A DNA stretch of 24,248 nucleotides from contig CALRKY020000038.1 in the NCBI GenBank assembly GCA_943368345.1, forward strand, positions 1-24,248, read 5' to 3'. This DNA is from JADCGM01 sp943368345 (GTDB taxonomy: Bacteria > Pseudomonadota > Alphaproteobacteria > Sphingomonadales > Sphingomonadaceae). Below are positions 15,290 to 24,086 of the stretch, one piece after another. Position 1 is the first letter of the stretch, and every line of letters starts with the position of its first letter. The notes under the pieces are model-generated. The model ran no database searches. It was given only the letters and a program-made list of their open reading frames with translations, and had not been told where the DNA came from. A program made the translations under genes and the position numbers.

Positions 15290-15315
15290 CGGCGAGTCTC
15301 CCCTCAAATCCATGC

Positions 15316-15350
15316 AAAACGGCTCCCCGGCACCGCCGGAGAGCCGTTTT
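15316..15350 (-). terminator. Strong intrinsic-terminator-like hairpin between acpP and fabF
   Basis: As minus-strand RNA this forms a 16-base-pair stem (AAAACGGCUCUCCGGC with GCCGGGGAGCCGUUUU, including one G-U pair) and a 3-base loop, ending in four U residues. It lies 25 bases after the acpP stop and 26 bases before the fabF ATG. It has all features of a Rho-independent terminator and is nearly symmetric, so it could work in both directions. Confidence 0.8.
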
Positions 15351-15375
15351 GGCGGTCATTCATGTGTGCGCCCGA

Positions 15376-15615
15376 TCAGGCGGCGCCATTTTCGTCGATG
15401 AAGCTGATCGCATCCTTGACGGTCAGGATCTTCTCGGCCGCGTCATCCGGGATTTCGACACCGAACTCCTCTTCAAACGCCATCACGAGTTCAACGGTAT
15501 CAAGGCTGTCCGCACCAAGATCATCGATGAAGCTTGCATCCTCGGTGACCTTGTCGGCCTCCACGCCCAGATGCTCTACAACGATCTTCTTTACGCGCTC
15601 TGCGACGTCGCTCAT
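15376..15615 (-). CDS. acpP: Acyl carrier protein
   Basis: From the ATG at 15615 this is a 79-residue acidic protein beginning MSDVAERVKKIVVEHLGVEA. The phosphopantetheine attachment site is S37 in DDLGADSLDTVELVMAFEEE, fully canonical. It carries growing acyl chains for FabD, FabG and FabF, all encoded here, and for lipid A and phospholipid synthesis. An AAGGGA Shine-Dalgarno sequence about 7 bases upstream supports this start over an in-frame ATG five codons earlier. A strong terminator follows, which fits the high acpP expression usual in bacteria. Confidence 0.97.
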   Translation of the reverse strand: MSDVAERVKKIVVEHLGVEADKVTEDASFIDDLGADSLDTVELVMAFEEEFGVEIPDDAAEKILTVKDAISFIDENGAA

Positions 15616-15702
15616 CGTGTGTCCCTTCATTGGTCCCTACCGGGTCAAACCTGCCGATAACCCCGTCCGGAAAGGCTGGCAAGACCCGTATCGCCCATCC
15701 GG

Positions 15703-16440
15703 CTATATCATCGCCATCCCGCCGTTGACGTGGAGCGTGCTGCCAGTGACATATCCGGCTTCGCGGGAGGCCAGATAGACGACGGCGGCGGCAATTTCGT
15801 CGCCGCTTCCCATCCGGCCCGCCGGGATTCGGGCATTCAGCGCCTCTTTCTGGGCATCCGGCAGTCCGTCGGTCATTGCGGAGGCGATGAAACCAGGGGC
15901 GACACAATTCACCGTGACATTGCGGCTGGCGACTTCCTGCGCCAGCGCCTTCGACATGCCGATCAATCCCGCCTTGGACGCGGCATAATTTGCCTGCCCC
16001 GGATTGCCGGTCACCCCGACCACCGACGTCACGCTGATGATTCGCCCGAATCGGGCCTTCATCATCGGCTTCAACGCAGCGCGGCAAAGGCGGAATGCGG
16101 CTTCCAGATTGACCCGGATGACGGTTTCCCACTCCTCATCCTTCATCCGGAGCGCAAGATTGTCGCGTGTCACACCAGCATTGTTGACGAGTATGTCCAG
16201 CTGCCCGAGCGCGGCCACGGCGGACGGGACCAGCGCATCAACAGCGGTGGGATCACCGAGGTTGCATGGCAAGATGACCACGTTGTCGCCGATTTCGGCT
16301 GCAACTGCCGCCAACGCGTCGGCCCGCGTTCCGGACAAGGCCACCCGCGCACCCTGCGCGGCAAGCGCTTTCGCCACCGCCGACCCAATGCCGCCCGACG
16401 CGCCGGTAACAAGTGCGGTCATTCCGCTCAGATCAAACAT
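15703..16440 (-). CDS. fabG: 3-oxoacyl-ACP reductase
   Basis: This 245-residue short-chain dehydrogenase has the NADP-binding motif TGASGGIG at 12-19, NNAGVTRDNLALRMKDEEW near 86-104 (the FabG-specific NNAG-TRDxL-xRM word), and catalytic S139, Y152 and K156 (NYAASKAG). The C-terminus YVTGSTLHVNGGMAM is also typical. It reduces beta-ketoacyl-ACP in the elongation cycle in the cytosol. It lies between fabD and acpP, the usual order, which distinguishes it from the many other dehydrogenases of this superfamily. Confidence 0.96.
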   Translation of the reverse strand: MFDLSGMTALVTGASGGIGSAVAKALAAQGARVALSGTRADALAAVAAEIGDNVVILPCNLGDPTAVDALVPSAVAALGQLDILVNNAGVTRDNLALRMKDEEWETVIRVNLEAAFRLCRAALKPMMKARFGRIISVTSVVGVTGNPGQANYAASKAGLIGMSKALAQEVASRNVTVNCVAPGFIASAMTDGLPDAQKEALNARIPAGRMGSGDEIAAAVVYLASREAGYVTGSTLHVNGGMAMI

Positions 16441-16489
16441 CGCGCCGTCCCTCCCCCTGTCTGATTCTCGGTCGCAGCCGAACGCCGCG

Positions 16490-17428
16490 TCAAAGCGTTG
16501 CCAGCACTGCCTCTATATCGGCCATCGAAACGAGACTGACATTGGCCGCGTCCGGTTCGATCCGCTTGATCATCGGCCCCAGCACCTTGCCGCCAAATTC
16601 AACGAATCGGTCGACGCCAAGCCCGGTCATTGCCGACACACTCTCCCGCCAGCGCACCATGCCGGTAACTTGATCAACCAGCAGCTGCCTGATGTCATCG
16701 GCATTGCTGACCGGGCCTGCGGTCACATTGGCGATGACCGGGACGACCGGCCCGCGCAGTTTTGCCGACGCCAGCGCCGCCGCCATCGCATCAGCAGCCG
16801 GTTGCATCAGCGCGCAGTGGAATGGCGCGGACACTGGCAACAGGATGGCGCGTTTGGCCCCGCCCGCCTTGGCCAGTTCAATCGCCCGCTCGACGGCAGC
16901 TTTGTGCCCCGACAGCACCGCCTGACCCGGCGCATTGTCATTGGCAACGGCGCAAACCTCATCTTCGGCGGCCTGTGCAGCGGCCGCCTGGGCCGGAGCA
17001 AGGTCCATCCCGAGCAGGGCCGCCATTGCGCCGACACCGACCGGTACCGCGGCCTGCATGGCCTGTCCGCGCAATTTCAACAGTCTGGCGGTATCGGCAA
17101 GCGTCAGCGACCCGGCGGCGCACAGGGCGCTATATTCACCCAGACTGTGCCCGGCGACGAACGCCGCCTTGTCCGCGACACGGACATTGCCCTCCCGTTC
17201 CAGCACCCGCAGTGTCGCCATCGCGACCGCCATGATCGCTGGCTGGGCATTTTCGGTCAGCGTGAGATCGGCCTCCGGTCCGTCAAACATCAACGCGGAC
17301 AGATGCTGCCCCAGCGCATCGTCAACCTCCTGGAAAACCTCCCGTGCTGCCGCCGATGCCTCGGCAAGGGCCTTGCCCATCCCGACGGCCTGACTGCCTT
17401 GCCCGGGAAAAATATAGGCGTTGGTCAT
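16490..17428 (-). CDS. fabD: Malonyl-CoA:ACP transacylase
   Basis: This 312-residue protein has the FabD signature FPGQGSQAVGMG at 7-18, nucleophile S95 in VAGHSLGEYSAL and H204 in VSAPFHCALM. It transfers malonyl groups from CoA to acyl carrier protein, supplying FabF. It is the first gene of the fab operon on the minus strand, about 50 bases upstream of fabG. GGAG lies about 9 bases before the ATG. No fabH or plsX is next to it here, unlike in enterobacteria. Confidence 0.96.
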   Translation of the reverse strand: MTNAYIFPGQGSQAVGMGKALAEASAAAREVFQEVDDALGQHLSALMFDGPEADLTLTENAQPAIMAVAMATLRVLEREGNVRVADKAAFVAGHSLGEYSALCAAGSLTLADTARLLKLRGQAMQAAVPVGVGAMAALLGMDLAPAQAAAAQAAEDEVCAVANDNAPGQAVLSGHKAAVERAIELAKAGGAKRAILLPVSAPFHCALMQPAADAMAAALASAKLRGPVVPVIANVTAGPVSNADDIRQLLVDQVTGMVRWRESVSAMTGLGVDRFVEFGGKVLGPMIKRIEPDAANVSLVSMADIEAVLATL

Positions 17429-17690
17429 GCACGGCGCTCCGCTTTGGTCTGTTGCCAGACGGGCCTAAACCCGTGTCGCATCCGGCGCAAGCAACGCACG
17501 ATTCCACCCCTTTGCGCCGGGAATAGTTTCTACTAATGTCGTTACTGCTCTGGAACGGGCATGCGGGCTTTGCCGTGCATCCGTCGAACAGCCACGCCGT
17601 ATTGAATGGCATGCGACAGCGCCGTTCAAGCCGTGGCTTGTTCGTGGTGGATTGCGGACGTCAAGGCGCGCAGGCGCAATTTTGAAGAGG
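17429..17690. promoter_or_regulatory. Divergent promoter region between fabD and the TPR gene
   Basis: These 262 bases separate two divergent genes, so both promoters should lie here. An AT-richer patch near 17521-17545 is a reasonable place for the fabD promoter. A small hairpin (ACGGG-CCTAAA-CCCGT, 17458-17473) would be in the fabD leader. No consensus boxes were clear enough to call. Confidence 0.4.
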
Positions 17691-17696
17691 ATGACC

Positions 17697-18806
17697 ATGA
17701 AGCTTGTTTCCCGTCTTGCCGTAGCGGCTGCCCTTGCTGTCGTGCCCGCTTCCCTGCTGAATGCGCAGGCCATGCCGGCCGCCGTCGGCAAACCGCTGCA
17801 GGAAGCCGCAAAGGCTGCTGCTGCTGGAAACAGCGGCAAGGCCATTGCCGCTGTCCAGCAGGCGCGCGCCGCTGCGACAACGCCTGACCAGCGCGAAAAG
17901 GTCGGCCAGATGGCCGGCTATGTCTACACCCGCGCCGGTCAATATGGCCGTGCAGCTGCGGAACTGGAGGCGGTCGGTGCTCCCGCCGGACAGCTCGCGC
18001 CGCTCTATTATCAGGCGGGCCAGTATGACAAAGCCATCGCAGCCGGTCGGAAAGCCGGTGGGCAGGGCCTGGTCGTCGCCGGTCAGTCCTACATCCGCCA
18101 GGGCAAATATCCGCAGGCACTCGGCATTTATCAGCAGCTGGTAAAGTCCAATCCGGGCAACCAGCGCTATCTGGAAAATCTCGCTGCCGCCCAGTTCAAG
18201 ACCGGCAACAAGGCCGCCTATCTTGCCACCACCGAAAAGCTGATCCGGTTCGATCCGTCCCCGGCCCGGTGGAAGGCCCTGTTGCTCGATTTGAAGCAGC
18301 AGCAAATGTCGCGCGAATCGAAGCTGGCCCTGTTCCACCTGATGAACGCAACCGGCGCGATTTCGAGCGCGGATGATTTCCAGGAATTTGCCAAGCTCGC
18401 CATCGTCGGCAGTCAGCCGGGCGCAGCCAAGAGTGCGCTTGATGCGGCGAAAGCAGCCAATGCCATCGCCAGCAACGATCAGATGACGCTCCGTCTGCTC
18501 CAGGCCGCTGGCCAGAAGGCCGCCGAAGCCAACGCCACGCTCGCGAAGCTGCCCAACACGCCGGCAGGCCGTTATCAGGCCGGCAACATCATGCTCGGCG
18601 GCGGCAATTATGCCGGTGCGATCACCGCCTATAATGCGGCGATTTCCGGCAAGGAAAGCCCCGATCAGGCGACTGTCTTCAAAGGCATTGCCCAGGTCCG
18701 CAGCGGTCAGGCAGGCGCTGCCCGGGCAACCTTCAAAGCGGTTCCGGAAGGCGGCATGAAGGACATCGCCTCCCTCTGGGCCCTTTACGCCAGCACCAAG
18801 GGTTGA
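17697..18806 (+). CDS. Exported tetratricopeptide-repeat protein
   Basis: From the ATG at 17697 this is a 369-residue protein beginning MKLVSRLAVAAALAVVPASL, a clear signal peptide ending near NAQA at about residue 25. The rest is alanine-rich helical sequence with TPR-like units, for example the YTRAGQYGRAAAELEAVG, YYQAGQYDKAIAAGRKAG and YIRQGKYPQALGIYQQLV stretches, roughly 34 residues apart, and again YNAAISGKESPDQATVFKGI near the C-terminus. TPRs bind proteins, so a periplasmic scaffold role is likely. No specific function is recognised. A GAAGAGG ribosome-binding site fits the 17697 start; an ATG at 17691 is possible. It is divergent from fabD. Confidence 0.8.
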   Translation: MKLVSRLAVAAALAVVPASLLNAQAMPAAVGKPLQEAAKAAAAGNSGKAIAAVQQARAAATTPDQREKVGQMAGYVYTRAGQYGRAAAELEAVGAPAGQLAPLYYQAGQYDKAIAAGRKAGGQGLVVAGQSYIRQGKYPQALGIYQQLVKSNPGNQRYLENLAAAQFKTGNKAAYLATTEKLIRFDPSPARWKALLLDLKQQQMSRESKLALFHLMNATGAISSADDFQEFAKLAIVGSQPGAAKSALDAAKAANAIASNDQMTLRLLQAAGQKAAEANATLAKLPNTPAGRYQAGNIMLGGGNYAGAITAYNAAISGKESPDQATVFKGIAQVRSGQAGAARATFKAVPEGGMKDIASLWALYASTKG

Positions 18807-18966
18807 CGTCAAACGCCCGAAAAGCGGTGAGGCATACCGAACCGGGTCGGCTGCGGGCGAATTTTTGCATCGCCAGTCGACCCGTAGTGCGGGATGTTGC
18901 GTTGAAATTTCTATTTGAATTGGTCGGTGAAACCGGCTGCAATCGAAGCGGGCGGCGGGCATCAAT

Positions 18967-19389
18967 ATGAGCGCAGTGCCGCTGTTTCATCTGGCGATTC
19001 CGGTCGATGACCTGGCGGCGGCGCGGGGATTCTATGGAGGGGTGATGGGCTGCCCGGAGGGGCGGTCGGACCCGCATTGGATCGACTTTGATTTCCATGG
19101 CCACCAGCTGGTCGTCCACCTTGCCTCCCGCATGGCCGCGCCTCCGACCAATGAGGTTGATGGCGATGCGGTGCCGGTGCCGCACTTCGGACTGGTGATG
19201 GACCGACCGGCGTGGGACGCCCTTGCGACGCGATTGCACGCGGCTGGAACGAAGTTCGTGATCGAACCACATGTCCGGTTCGAAGGCCGGGTGGGCGAGC
19301 AGGCGACAATGTTCCTGTTCGACCCTGCGGGCAATGCGCTGGAGTTCAAGGCTTTCACCCGGCCAGCGGAGCTGTTCGCGAAATTCTGA
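18967..19389 (+). CDS. VOC-superfamily (glyoxalase/bleomycin-resistance fold) protein
   Basis: This 140-residue protein begins with LFHLAIPVDDLAAARGFYGGVMG, the standard first beta-alpha-beta unit of the VOC fold, and contains a second half from VPHFGLVMD to DPAGNALEFKAF. Candidate metal ligands are H8, H73 and E126, the expected spacing for this superfamily. Members include glyoxalases, dioxygenases and resistance proteins, and the substrate here cannot be told. It lies 160 bases after the TPR gene on the same strand and converges with the acyl-CoA dehydrogenase gene 12 bases away. The ribosome-binding site is weak. Confidence 0.82.
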   Translation: MSAVPLFHLAIPVDDLAAARGFYGGVMGCPEGRSDPHWIDFDFHGHQLVVHLASRMAAPPTNEVDGDAVPVPHFGLVMDRPAWDALATRLHAAGTKFVIEPHVRFEGRVGEQATMFLFDPAGNALEFKAFTRPAELFAKF

Positions 19390-19401
19390 CGCTGGCAGCT
19401 G

Positions 19402-20544
19402 CTAAATCGACCGGCTAACCACTTCCTTCATGATCTCGCTGGTGCCGCCGTAGATGCGTTGCACCCGGGCGTCGCGCCAGAGCCGGGCGATGGGATATTC
19501 ATTCATATAGCCTGCGCCGCCGTGCAGTTGCAGCGCCGCGTCGCATACCTCCCATTGCAGTTCGGTGTGGAACAGCTTGGCCGCCGACGCCTCCGCTGCT
19601 GTCAAATTACCGGCGACATGCCGGGCGAGGCACCAGTCGACATGTGCCCACCCCGCCTGCAATTTGGCCTTCAGCGCGCCGAGCGTGAAGCGGGTGTTCT
19701 GGAAATCGAACACCGTCTTGCCGAACGCCTTGCGGTCCTTGGTGAATTTCACCGCTTCGTCAAAGGCTCGCTGGGCCCCCGCCTGCCCGGCAATGGCGAT
19801 CTGCAACCGCTCCTGCGGCAAATTCTGCATCAGATAGATAAAGCCGCGATTCTCCTCCCCCAGACAATTGGTGATCGGGACACGGACATCGTTGAAGAAC
19901 AGCTCCGACGTATCGGCGGAATTCTGCCCGATCTTGTCGAGGTCGCGCCCGCGCGCAAACCCCTCCCGATCCCCTTCGACGAGGATCAGCGACGTGCCCT
20001 TCGCCCCCTTGTCAGGGTCAGTTTTGGCGACAACGATGATGATATCGGCCATCTGCCCATTGGTGATGTAGGTTTTGGAGCCGTTGATCACATAATGATT
20101 GCCGTCGCGCCGTGCCGTGGTTTTGATGCCCTGCAAATCGGACCCGGCCCCCGGCTCGGTCATCGCGATGGCGGAAATCACCTCCCCCGACACCATCCCG
20201 GGCAGCCAGCGGCACTTCTGCTCCTCCGACCCGCAGTTAATGAGGTAGTCGACCGCAATGTCGGATTGCAGCGTGATGCCAGCCGACGACCCGGCGTAGC
20301 TGAGTTCCTCCCCAATGACGGCATTGTAGCGATAGTCGAGCCCGAGCCCGCCATAAGCCTCCGGCACCTGCGGGCACAGCAAGCCAGCCTCCCCCACCGC
20401 CAGCCAGAAATCCCGGTCGACGGCCCCGTCCTCCTCCCATCGGTCGAGGTTCGGCGTCAGATGCACGGCAAACACCTTGCGGACCTGATCCCGGAACAGG
20501 TCAAGGTCGGCATCGTAGGCGGTGCGGGCGGCGGTATCGAGCAT
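19402..20544 (-). CDS. Acyl-CoA dehydrogenase (long-chain/isovaleryl-type active site)
   Basis: This 380-residue flavoenzyme has the family words AMTEPGAGSDLQGIKTTA near 127-144, the NGSKTYITNG motif near 154-163, RKAFGKTVFDFQNTRF near 271-286 and HGGAGYMNEYPIARLWRDAR near 341-360. It oxidises an acyl-CoA to the trans-2-enoyl-CoA and passes electrons to ETF. The catalytic base position of medium- and short-chain enzymes (the Glu of YEGT) is G366 here (IYGGTSEIM), while E245 in NLPQERLQIA occupies the position used by long-chain and isovaleryl-CoA dehydrogenases. It should therefore be active but not of the medium-chain type. Its substrate is unknown. GGAG precedes the ATG by about 10 bases. 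Confidence 0.9.
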   Translation of the reverse strand: MLDTAARTAYDADLDLFRDQVRKVFAVHLTPNLDRWEEDGAVDRDFWLAVGEAGLLCPQVPEAYGGLGLDYRYNAVIGEELSYAGSSAGITLQSDIAVDYLINCGSEEQKCRWLPGMVSGEVISAIAMTEPGAGSDLQGIKTTARRDGNHYVINGSKTYITNGQMADIIIVVAKTDPDKGAKGTSLILVEGDREGFARGRDLDKIGQNSADTSELFFNDVRVPITNCLGEENRGFIYLMQNLPQERLQIAIAGQAGAQRAFDEAVKFTKDRKAFGKTVFDFQNTRFTLGALKAKLQAGWAHVDWCLARHVAGNLTAAEASAAKLFHTELQWEVCDAALQLHGGAGYMNEYPIARLWRDARVQRIYGGTSEIMKEVVSRSI

Positions 20545-20668
20545 GGCAAGAGGCTCCGGTGCAATGGCGAATTTGCCTAGGATGTCATGCGGGGCCGGTG
20601 GGAGGTGGTCAAGACTGCCGAATATTCAAGATGTCTAGCAGCAATGCGGCCGACTAGGCCCAAACGGG

Positions 20669-20698
20669 AAGGGCTGGCAACTTGCGCTGCCAGCCCTT
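20669..20698 (-). terminator. Hairpin terminator after the TonB-dependent receptor gene
   Basis: AAGGGCTGGCA (20669-20679) and TGCCAGCCCTT (20688-20698) form a perfect 11-base-pair stem with an 8-base loop, 18 bases past the receptor stop codon. In minus-strand RNA the stem is followed by CCCGUUU, so the U tract is imperfect. It separates the receptor from the acyl-CoA dehydrogenase gene. Confidence 0.65.
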
Positions 20699-20716
20699 GT
20701 GTTGTGATCTCCGATT

Positions 20717-23700
20717 TCAAAACCGATGCTGGAAGCTAATTGCTGCCCGTCGCCCAAGATAGTCATAGGTGCCTAGTCCGCCCGCAGCAGTTGGGAACGG
20801 CGGATCCTTGTCTGTCAGGTTTGTGACCGTGACGCGGATCAACGAATCCTTCGCGACGCGGTACGACAGCCCGAGGTTGAATGTGAACACTTCACCAAGT
20901 GTCAATATGTCCTGCGTCTCGACGTTGTTCACCCGGTTGAGTGCAACCTCGCTCTGATAGTTGGTCTGGAAATCGACGCCGAATTTTCCGACCGTGACGC
21001 CCAGATTCAACTGTCCTGTGTAGCGCGGGTTGCTAAGCTCGCCGGTGTCAGTGTTTACAGTGACACCGTTGTTCGAGCTGATCAGACGGTTAAGGTAAAA
21101 CATCGAACCTGAGATGTCGAAACGCCCGCCGTTGATGCCGATGCCGTCAAGCGGCAGGTTGTACGTCACTTCCGAGGTCAGCCCGCGCATCTCAATATAC
21201 GCACCGTTGACAAAATTTGTCGCCAGACCGGGGCGCGTGTTGACGTTGCTGAGCTGGCCGTTCCGAGCAGGATCGGCGCTTCGGTCACGGCGGATCAGCG
21301 AGCAGAAGGCATTGGCATTATCGACATCGGCCGTGTTGAAGTCGGGATTATCGTAGCAGCCCTCAGCGATATTGGCGTTGGTGAGCGACGCGATGTTACC
21401 GGTAACCCGGATCCGATTCCAGTCAACCGCAACGCGCAGGCGCGGCACAAACGTGGGCTGGAGCACGACCCCAAATGTGTAAGATTTGCCCACCTCATTG
21501 TTGAGGTTGATATTGCCGCCGCTTGTGATCGGCACCGTCGCAACCCGCGCGAGGCTGTTAAACGTTGAACCGTTGAGCCCATAGCTTGCGTAGAATGCGG
21601 CACAATTGCGCTGACGGATCGTCGGATTGGTACCGCTGGCAATGTTTACGACATCGCACGGATCGGGAAAGGTGTTGAATGCGGGTGACACCGGTGTGAA
21701 CAGTTCAGTAAGCGATGGTGCGCGCAGTGATCGCGTATAGTTCCCACGGAACTGCACGCCCCGCACCGGGGTATAGCGCCCCCCATAAGTATAGGCTGTG
21801 AACCCGCCGTTGACGGTATTATCGACGTACCGGGCTTTTCCTTCAAGTTCGAGGCTGTAAATAAACGGCAGCTCGTTGTCCGGGCCTACCACTGGCACAG
21901 CGACCTCCCCGAACACTTCATCGGTGTTGAATCGACCTTGGTTGCCTCCGATTGGCACTGAACGGCCCAAACCTGCGCGCTGGAATGCATCGGGGAAGAA
22001 GCCACCCTTTTCATCGCGGTGCTCGTAACCGATATTAAAGCCGACATTGTTGCCGAACAGTTCGAACAACGAGCTGGAGCCAACGTTTATGTTATAGACC
22101 TGTTGCTCTAGCTCCGATTGCGCGCGTGTCTGGCCTGTTACATAGGCACGAGCGGCATCGCTAGCACGCCCGAAACCGAACAGGTCAAGTGGCACGCAGG
22201 CTGCATCGGCGATTGGCACGACAGTTCCCGGAGCAACGTTTCGTACCGGCGTCGGATTGCAGACAATCTGTCCGGCCGCATTGGTGGTGACGTTGATCGC
22301 GTTGACGAAGCGCTGCTGGTTGAGGACGCTCGCGAAAAAGCTGCCCTCGGACTTGCCATAGTTCGCCGACGCCTCAAAGGAGAAGGTGCGGCCTGCCAAG
22401 CTGAAGTCACCTTGTAGACCGGCGACGCCGCGATAGACGCGCGTGATAGCGCTGGCGTTGTTGACAACCAGGTCAGTCGACGCGCGCGAGACCCGGAAAT
22501 CTGTCACGCCTAAGGTGGCCAGTTGCGCCCGCGCCTGCGCGGTCAGGCGCGGGTCGGTCGCCGAAAAGATCAGCGGCGCCGAATTCCCGCCGAACAACGT
22601 CGCGTTGAAAATTGGCTGGTCGGTCAGTTCTCCGGCCTTAGCACGGTAAAATGTAGCCTCGCCGAAGAACTCGATACCATCAGCTAGCTCATAGCGACCG
22701 ATCAGATTGGCTGTGATACGCTCGAGGTCGCTCGTGAGTTGGCTAGCAGTGTTGAGGTTAAAGCCGTCTCCGCCGCTGGCATTCTGCGCACCGAACGGAA
22801 TGCCCGGGTTGAAGGTCACGAGCTGCCCGGTCGGATCGAACTGAAGCAGCGTATTGGCCGCGCCAAACCCGCGCGGCAAACCGCTGGCAATCGTTGTTGC
22901 GCCGGTCGAGGGCAGCAACAGTCCGCCCGCCGTCAGCGAGAAAATGCGCGCGTCGCGGATAAACACCGAGTTCGGAATTCCGTCCGCATTGCCAGTGTTG
23001 AATGGCACCGACGGATTAACGCGGCCGTCAGTCGCAGGGGATCGCCCGGGCAAAGTCGCCGACGCTGAACCAGCAAGCGGGTTGGTACCGGTCGCGAGCC
23101 CGTCTCTGAAGCGCTCGCGGGCGAGTCCGAGCACGCCGTTGTTCTTATCGTAGCTGAATGCGGCAGTGACATTGCCGCGCCCACCCCCGAAGTTCGTCCC
23201 TGCGACAACCGAGCCGTTATAGCGAAAATTGTCGCCACGTTCGGTAAGGCCCGATAGGCCGCGAACTTCGACGCCTTCGAAGTTGCGCTTCATGATGACG
23301 TTGACGGTACCTGCGATGGCATCCGAGCCGTAGGTTGGCGCACCGCCAATCGCGATGTTCTCCACTCGCTCCACCAACGCGCTCGGAATGACATTAAGAT
23401 CGACCTGAAGTCCGGGCGTATTGCCAAAGATGGACGGGGCATTGGTCGACACGAAGCGCCGACCGTTTACCAATGTGAGCGTGCGCGCCGAGCCAAGACC
23501 GAACCGGTTCACGAAATTTTGACCGACGCCAAAGCCTGCTTGGTTACCGTCGGGATTCACACCAACGCCGAAGCCTGGGATTTCGTTTAGCGCGTCCGCA
23601 ATGTTAGTGAGGCCGCGAACCTCGAGATATTCGTCTGACACCACCGTGGCGGGCTCAAGTGAATCGAAGCCGACACGACGGATACGTGAACCCGTGACAA

Positions 23701-23842
23701 TGATTGTCTCTGGAGCCGCATCCTCCTCAGCTGCTGCTACAGCAGCCGGTGCCGCCGCCGGTGCAGTCTGGGCCGTGGCTGCCCCGGTGAACATGATGGC
23801 GGTGAGTGCCGAGCTCGCGAGCAGGAAACGATCAAGGCGCAT
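20717..23842 (-). CDS. TonB-dependent outer membrane receptor
   Basis: This 1041-residue protein has a signal peptide (cleavage near ATA-Q at 24/25), an alanine-rich linker, a TonB box ETIIVTGSRI at about 45-54, a plug domain (ADALNEIPGFGVGVNPDGNQ, then RTLTLVNGRRFV and the GSDAIAGTVNVIMKRNFEG word) up to about residue 190, and a long beta-barrel ending in DYLGRRAAISFQHRF with the terminal Phe needed for barrel assembly. It takes up a large substrate with energy from TonB-ExbBD. The substrate is unknown. Its size and sequence style resemble the expanded sphingomonad receptor family for oligosaccharides, peptides or plant compounds. GGGGGA about 6 bases upstream supports the start. No associated enzyme or sensor gene is visible. 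Confidence 0.92.
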   Translation of the reverse strand: MRLDRFLLASSALTAIMFTGAATAQTAPAAAPAAVAAAEEDAAPETIIVTGSRIRRVGFDSLEPATVVSDEYLEVRGLTNIADALNEIPGFGVGVNPDGNQAGFGVGQNFVNRFGLGSARTLTLVNGRRFVSTNAPSIFGNTPGLQVDLNVIPSALVERVENIAIGGAPTYGSDAIAGTVNVIMKRNFEGVEVRGLSGLTERGDNFRYNGSVVAGTNFGGGRGNVTAAFSYDKNNGVLGLARERFRDGLATGTNPLAGSASATLPGRSPATDGRVNPSVPFNTGNADGIPNSVFIRDARIFSLTAGGLLLPSTGATTIASGLPRGFGAANTLLQFDPTGQLVTFNPGIPFGAQNASGGDGFNLNTASQLTSDLERITANLIGRYELADGIEFFGEATFYRAKAGELTDQPIFNATLFGGNSAPLIFSATDPRLTAQARAQLATLGVTDFRVSRASTDLVVNNASAITRVYRGVAGLQGDFSLAGRTFSFEASANYGKSEGSFFASVLNQQRFVNAINVTTNAAGQIVCNPTPVRNVAPGTVVPIADAACVPLDLFGFGRASDAARAYVTGQTRAQSELEQQVYNINVGSSSLFELFGNNVGFNIGYEHRDEKGGFFPDAFQRAGLGRSVPIGGNQGRFNTDEVFGEVAVPVVGPDNELPFIYSLELEGKARYVDNTVNGGFTAYTYGGRYTPVRGVQFRGNYTRSLRAPSLTELFTPVSPAFNTFPDPCDVVNIASGTNPTIRQRNCAAFYASYGLNGSTFNSLARVATVPITSGGNINLNNEVGKSYTFGVVLQPTFVPRLRVAVDWNRIRVTGNIASLTNANIAEGCYDNPDFNTADVDNANAFCSLIRRDRSADPARNGQLSNVNTRPGLATNFVNGAYIEMRGLTSEVTYNLPLDGIGINGGRFDISGSMFYLNRLISSNNGVTVNTDTGELSNPRYTGQLNLGVTVGKFGVDFQTNYQSEVALNRVNNVETQDILTLGEVFTFNLGLSYRVAKDSLIRVTVTNLTDKDPPFPTAAGGLGTYDYLGRRAAISFQHRF

Positions 23843-23855
23843 TTGGGATCCCCCA

Positions 23856-23868
23856 TGTGAATTTCACA
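23856..23868. promoter_or_regulatory. 13-bp palindrome TGTGAATTTCACA before the receptor gene
   Basis: TGTGAA-T-TTCACA is a perfect 6-base inverted repeat around one base, lying just upstream of the receptor's ribosome-binding site. It resembles half-sites bound by LacI/GntR- or CRP-like proteins, although the spacing is too short for a standard CRP site. A role as operator or leader element is inferred from position only. Confidence 0.4.
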
Positions 23869-24070
23869 ATCCAGCGCGCGCGGAACACGCGTGAATCTTG
23901 AACGGAGGATTAACCAGTCGTCACAATCGCGCAACAATATGTCGCGCTTGTTTTCACAAGTTTGTAAAGAACCGCAGCAACTGTGGCTTATCAGCGTCAT
24001 ACACCGCGCGGCACGCCCGGTGCCTTCGCTGGCTTAGAGCGTCTTTCGACCAATCCGGGTCACCGTGACG

Positions 24071-24086
24071 GAGCCAAATTTGGCTC
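24071..24086. repeat. 16-bp perfect palindrome GAGCCAAATTTGGCTC
   Basis: The 16 bases read the same on both strands, and a second 11-base symmetric word (GTCACCGTGAC) lies one base away. The pair could be a protein-binding site, a transcript hairpin, or part of a dispersed repeat. Nothing in the window repeats it. Confidence 0.5.

Noticed and set aside
15290..15313. Upstream fabF start adding eight residues
   Set aside because: The FabF family begins at MRRVVVTGIG, and the Shine-Dalgarno sequence fits the ATG at 15289; the extension also touches the terminator.
16004..17536. A 510-codon open frame on the plus strand
   Set aside because: It lies antisense to fabG and fabD, whose catalytic motifs are complete; long antisense frames are expected in GC-rich DNA.
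17661..18965. A 434-codon open frame on the minus strand
   Set aside because: It is antisense to the TPR protein, which has a signal peptide, ribosome-binding site and repeats; the antisense product has no recognisable motif.
19459..20580. A 373-codon open frame on the plus strand
   Set aside because: It is a shadow of the acyl-CoA dehydrogenase gene.
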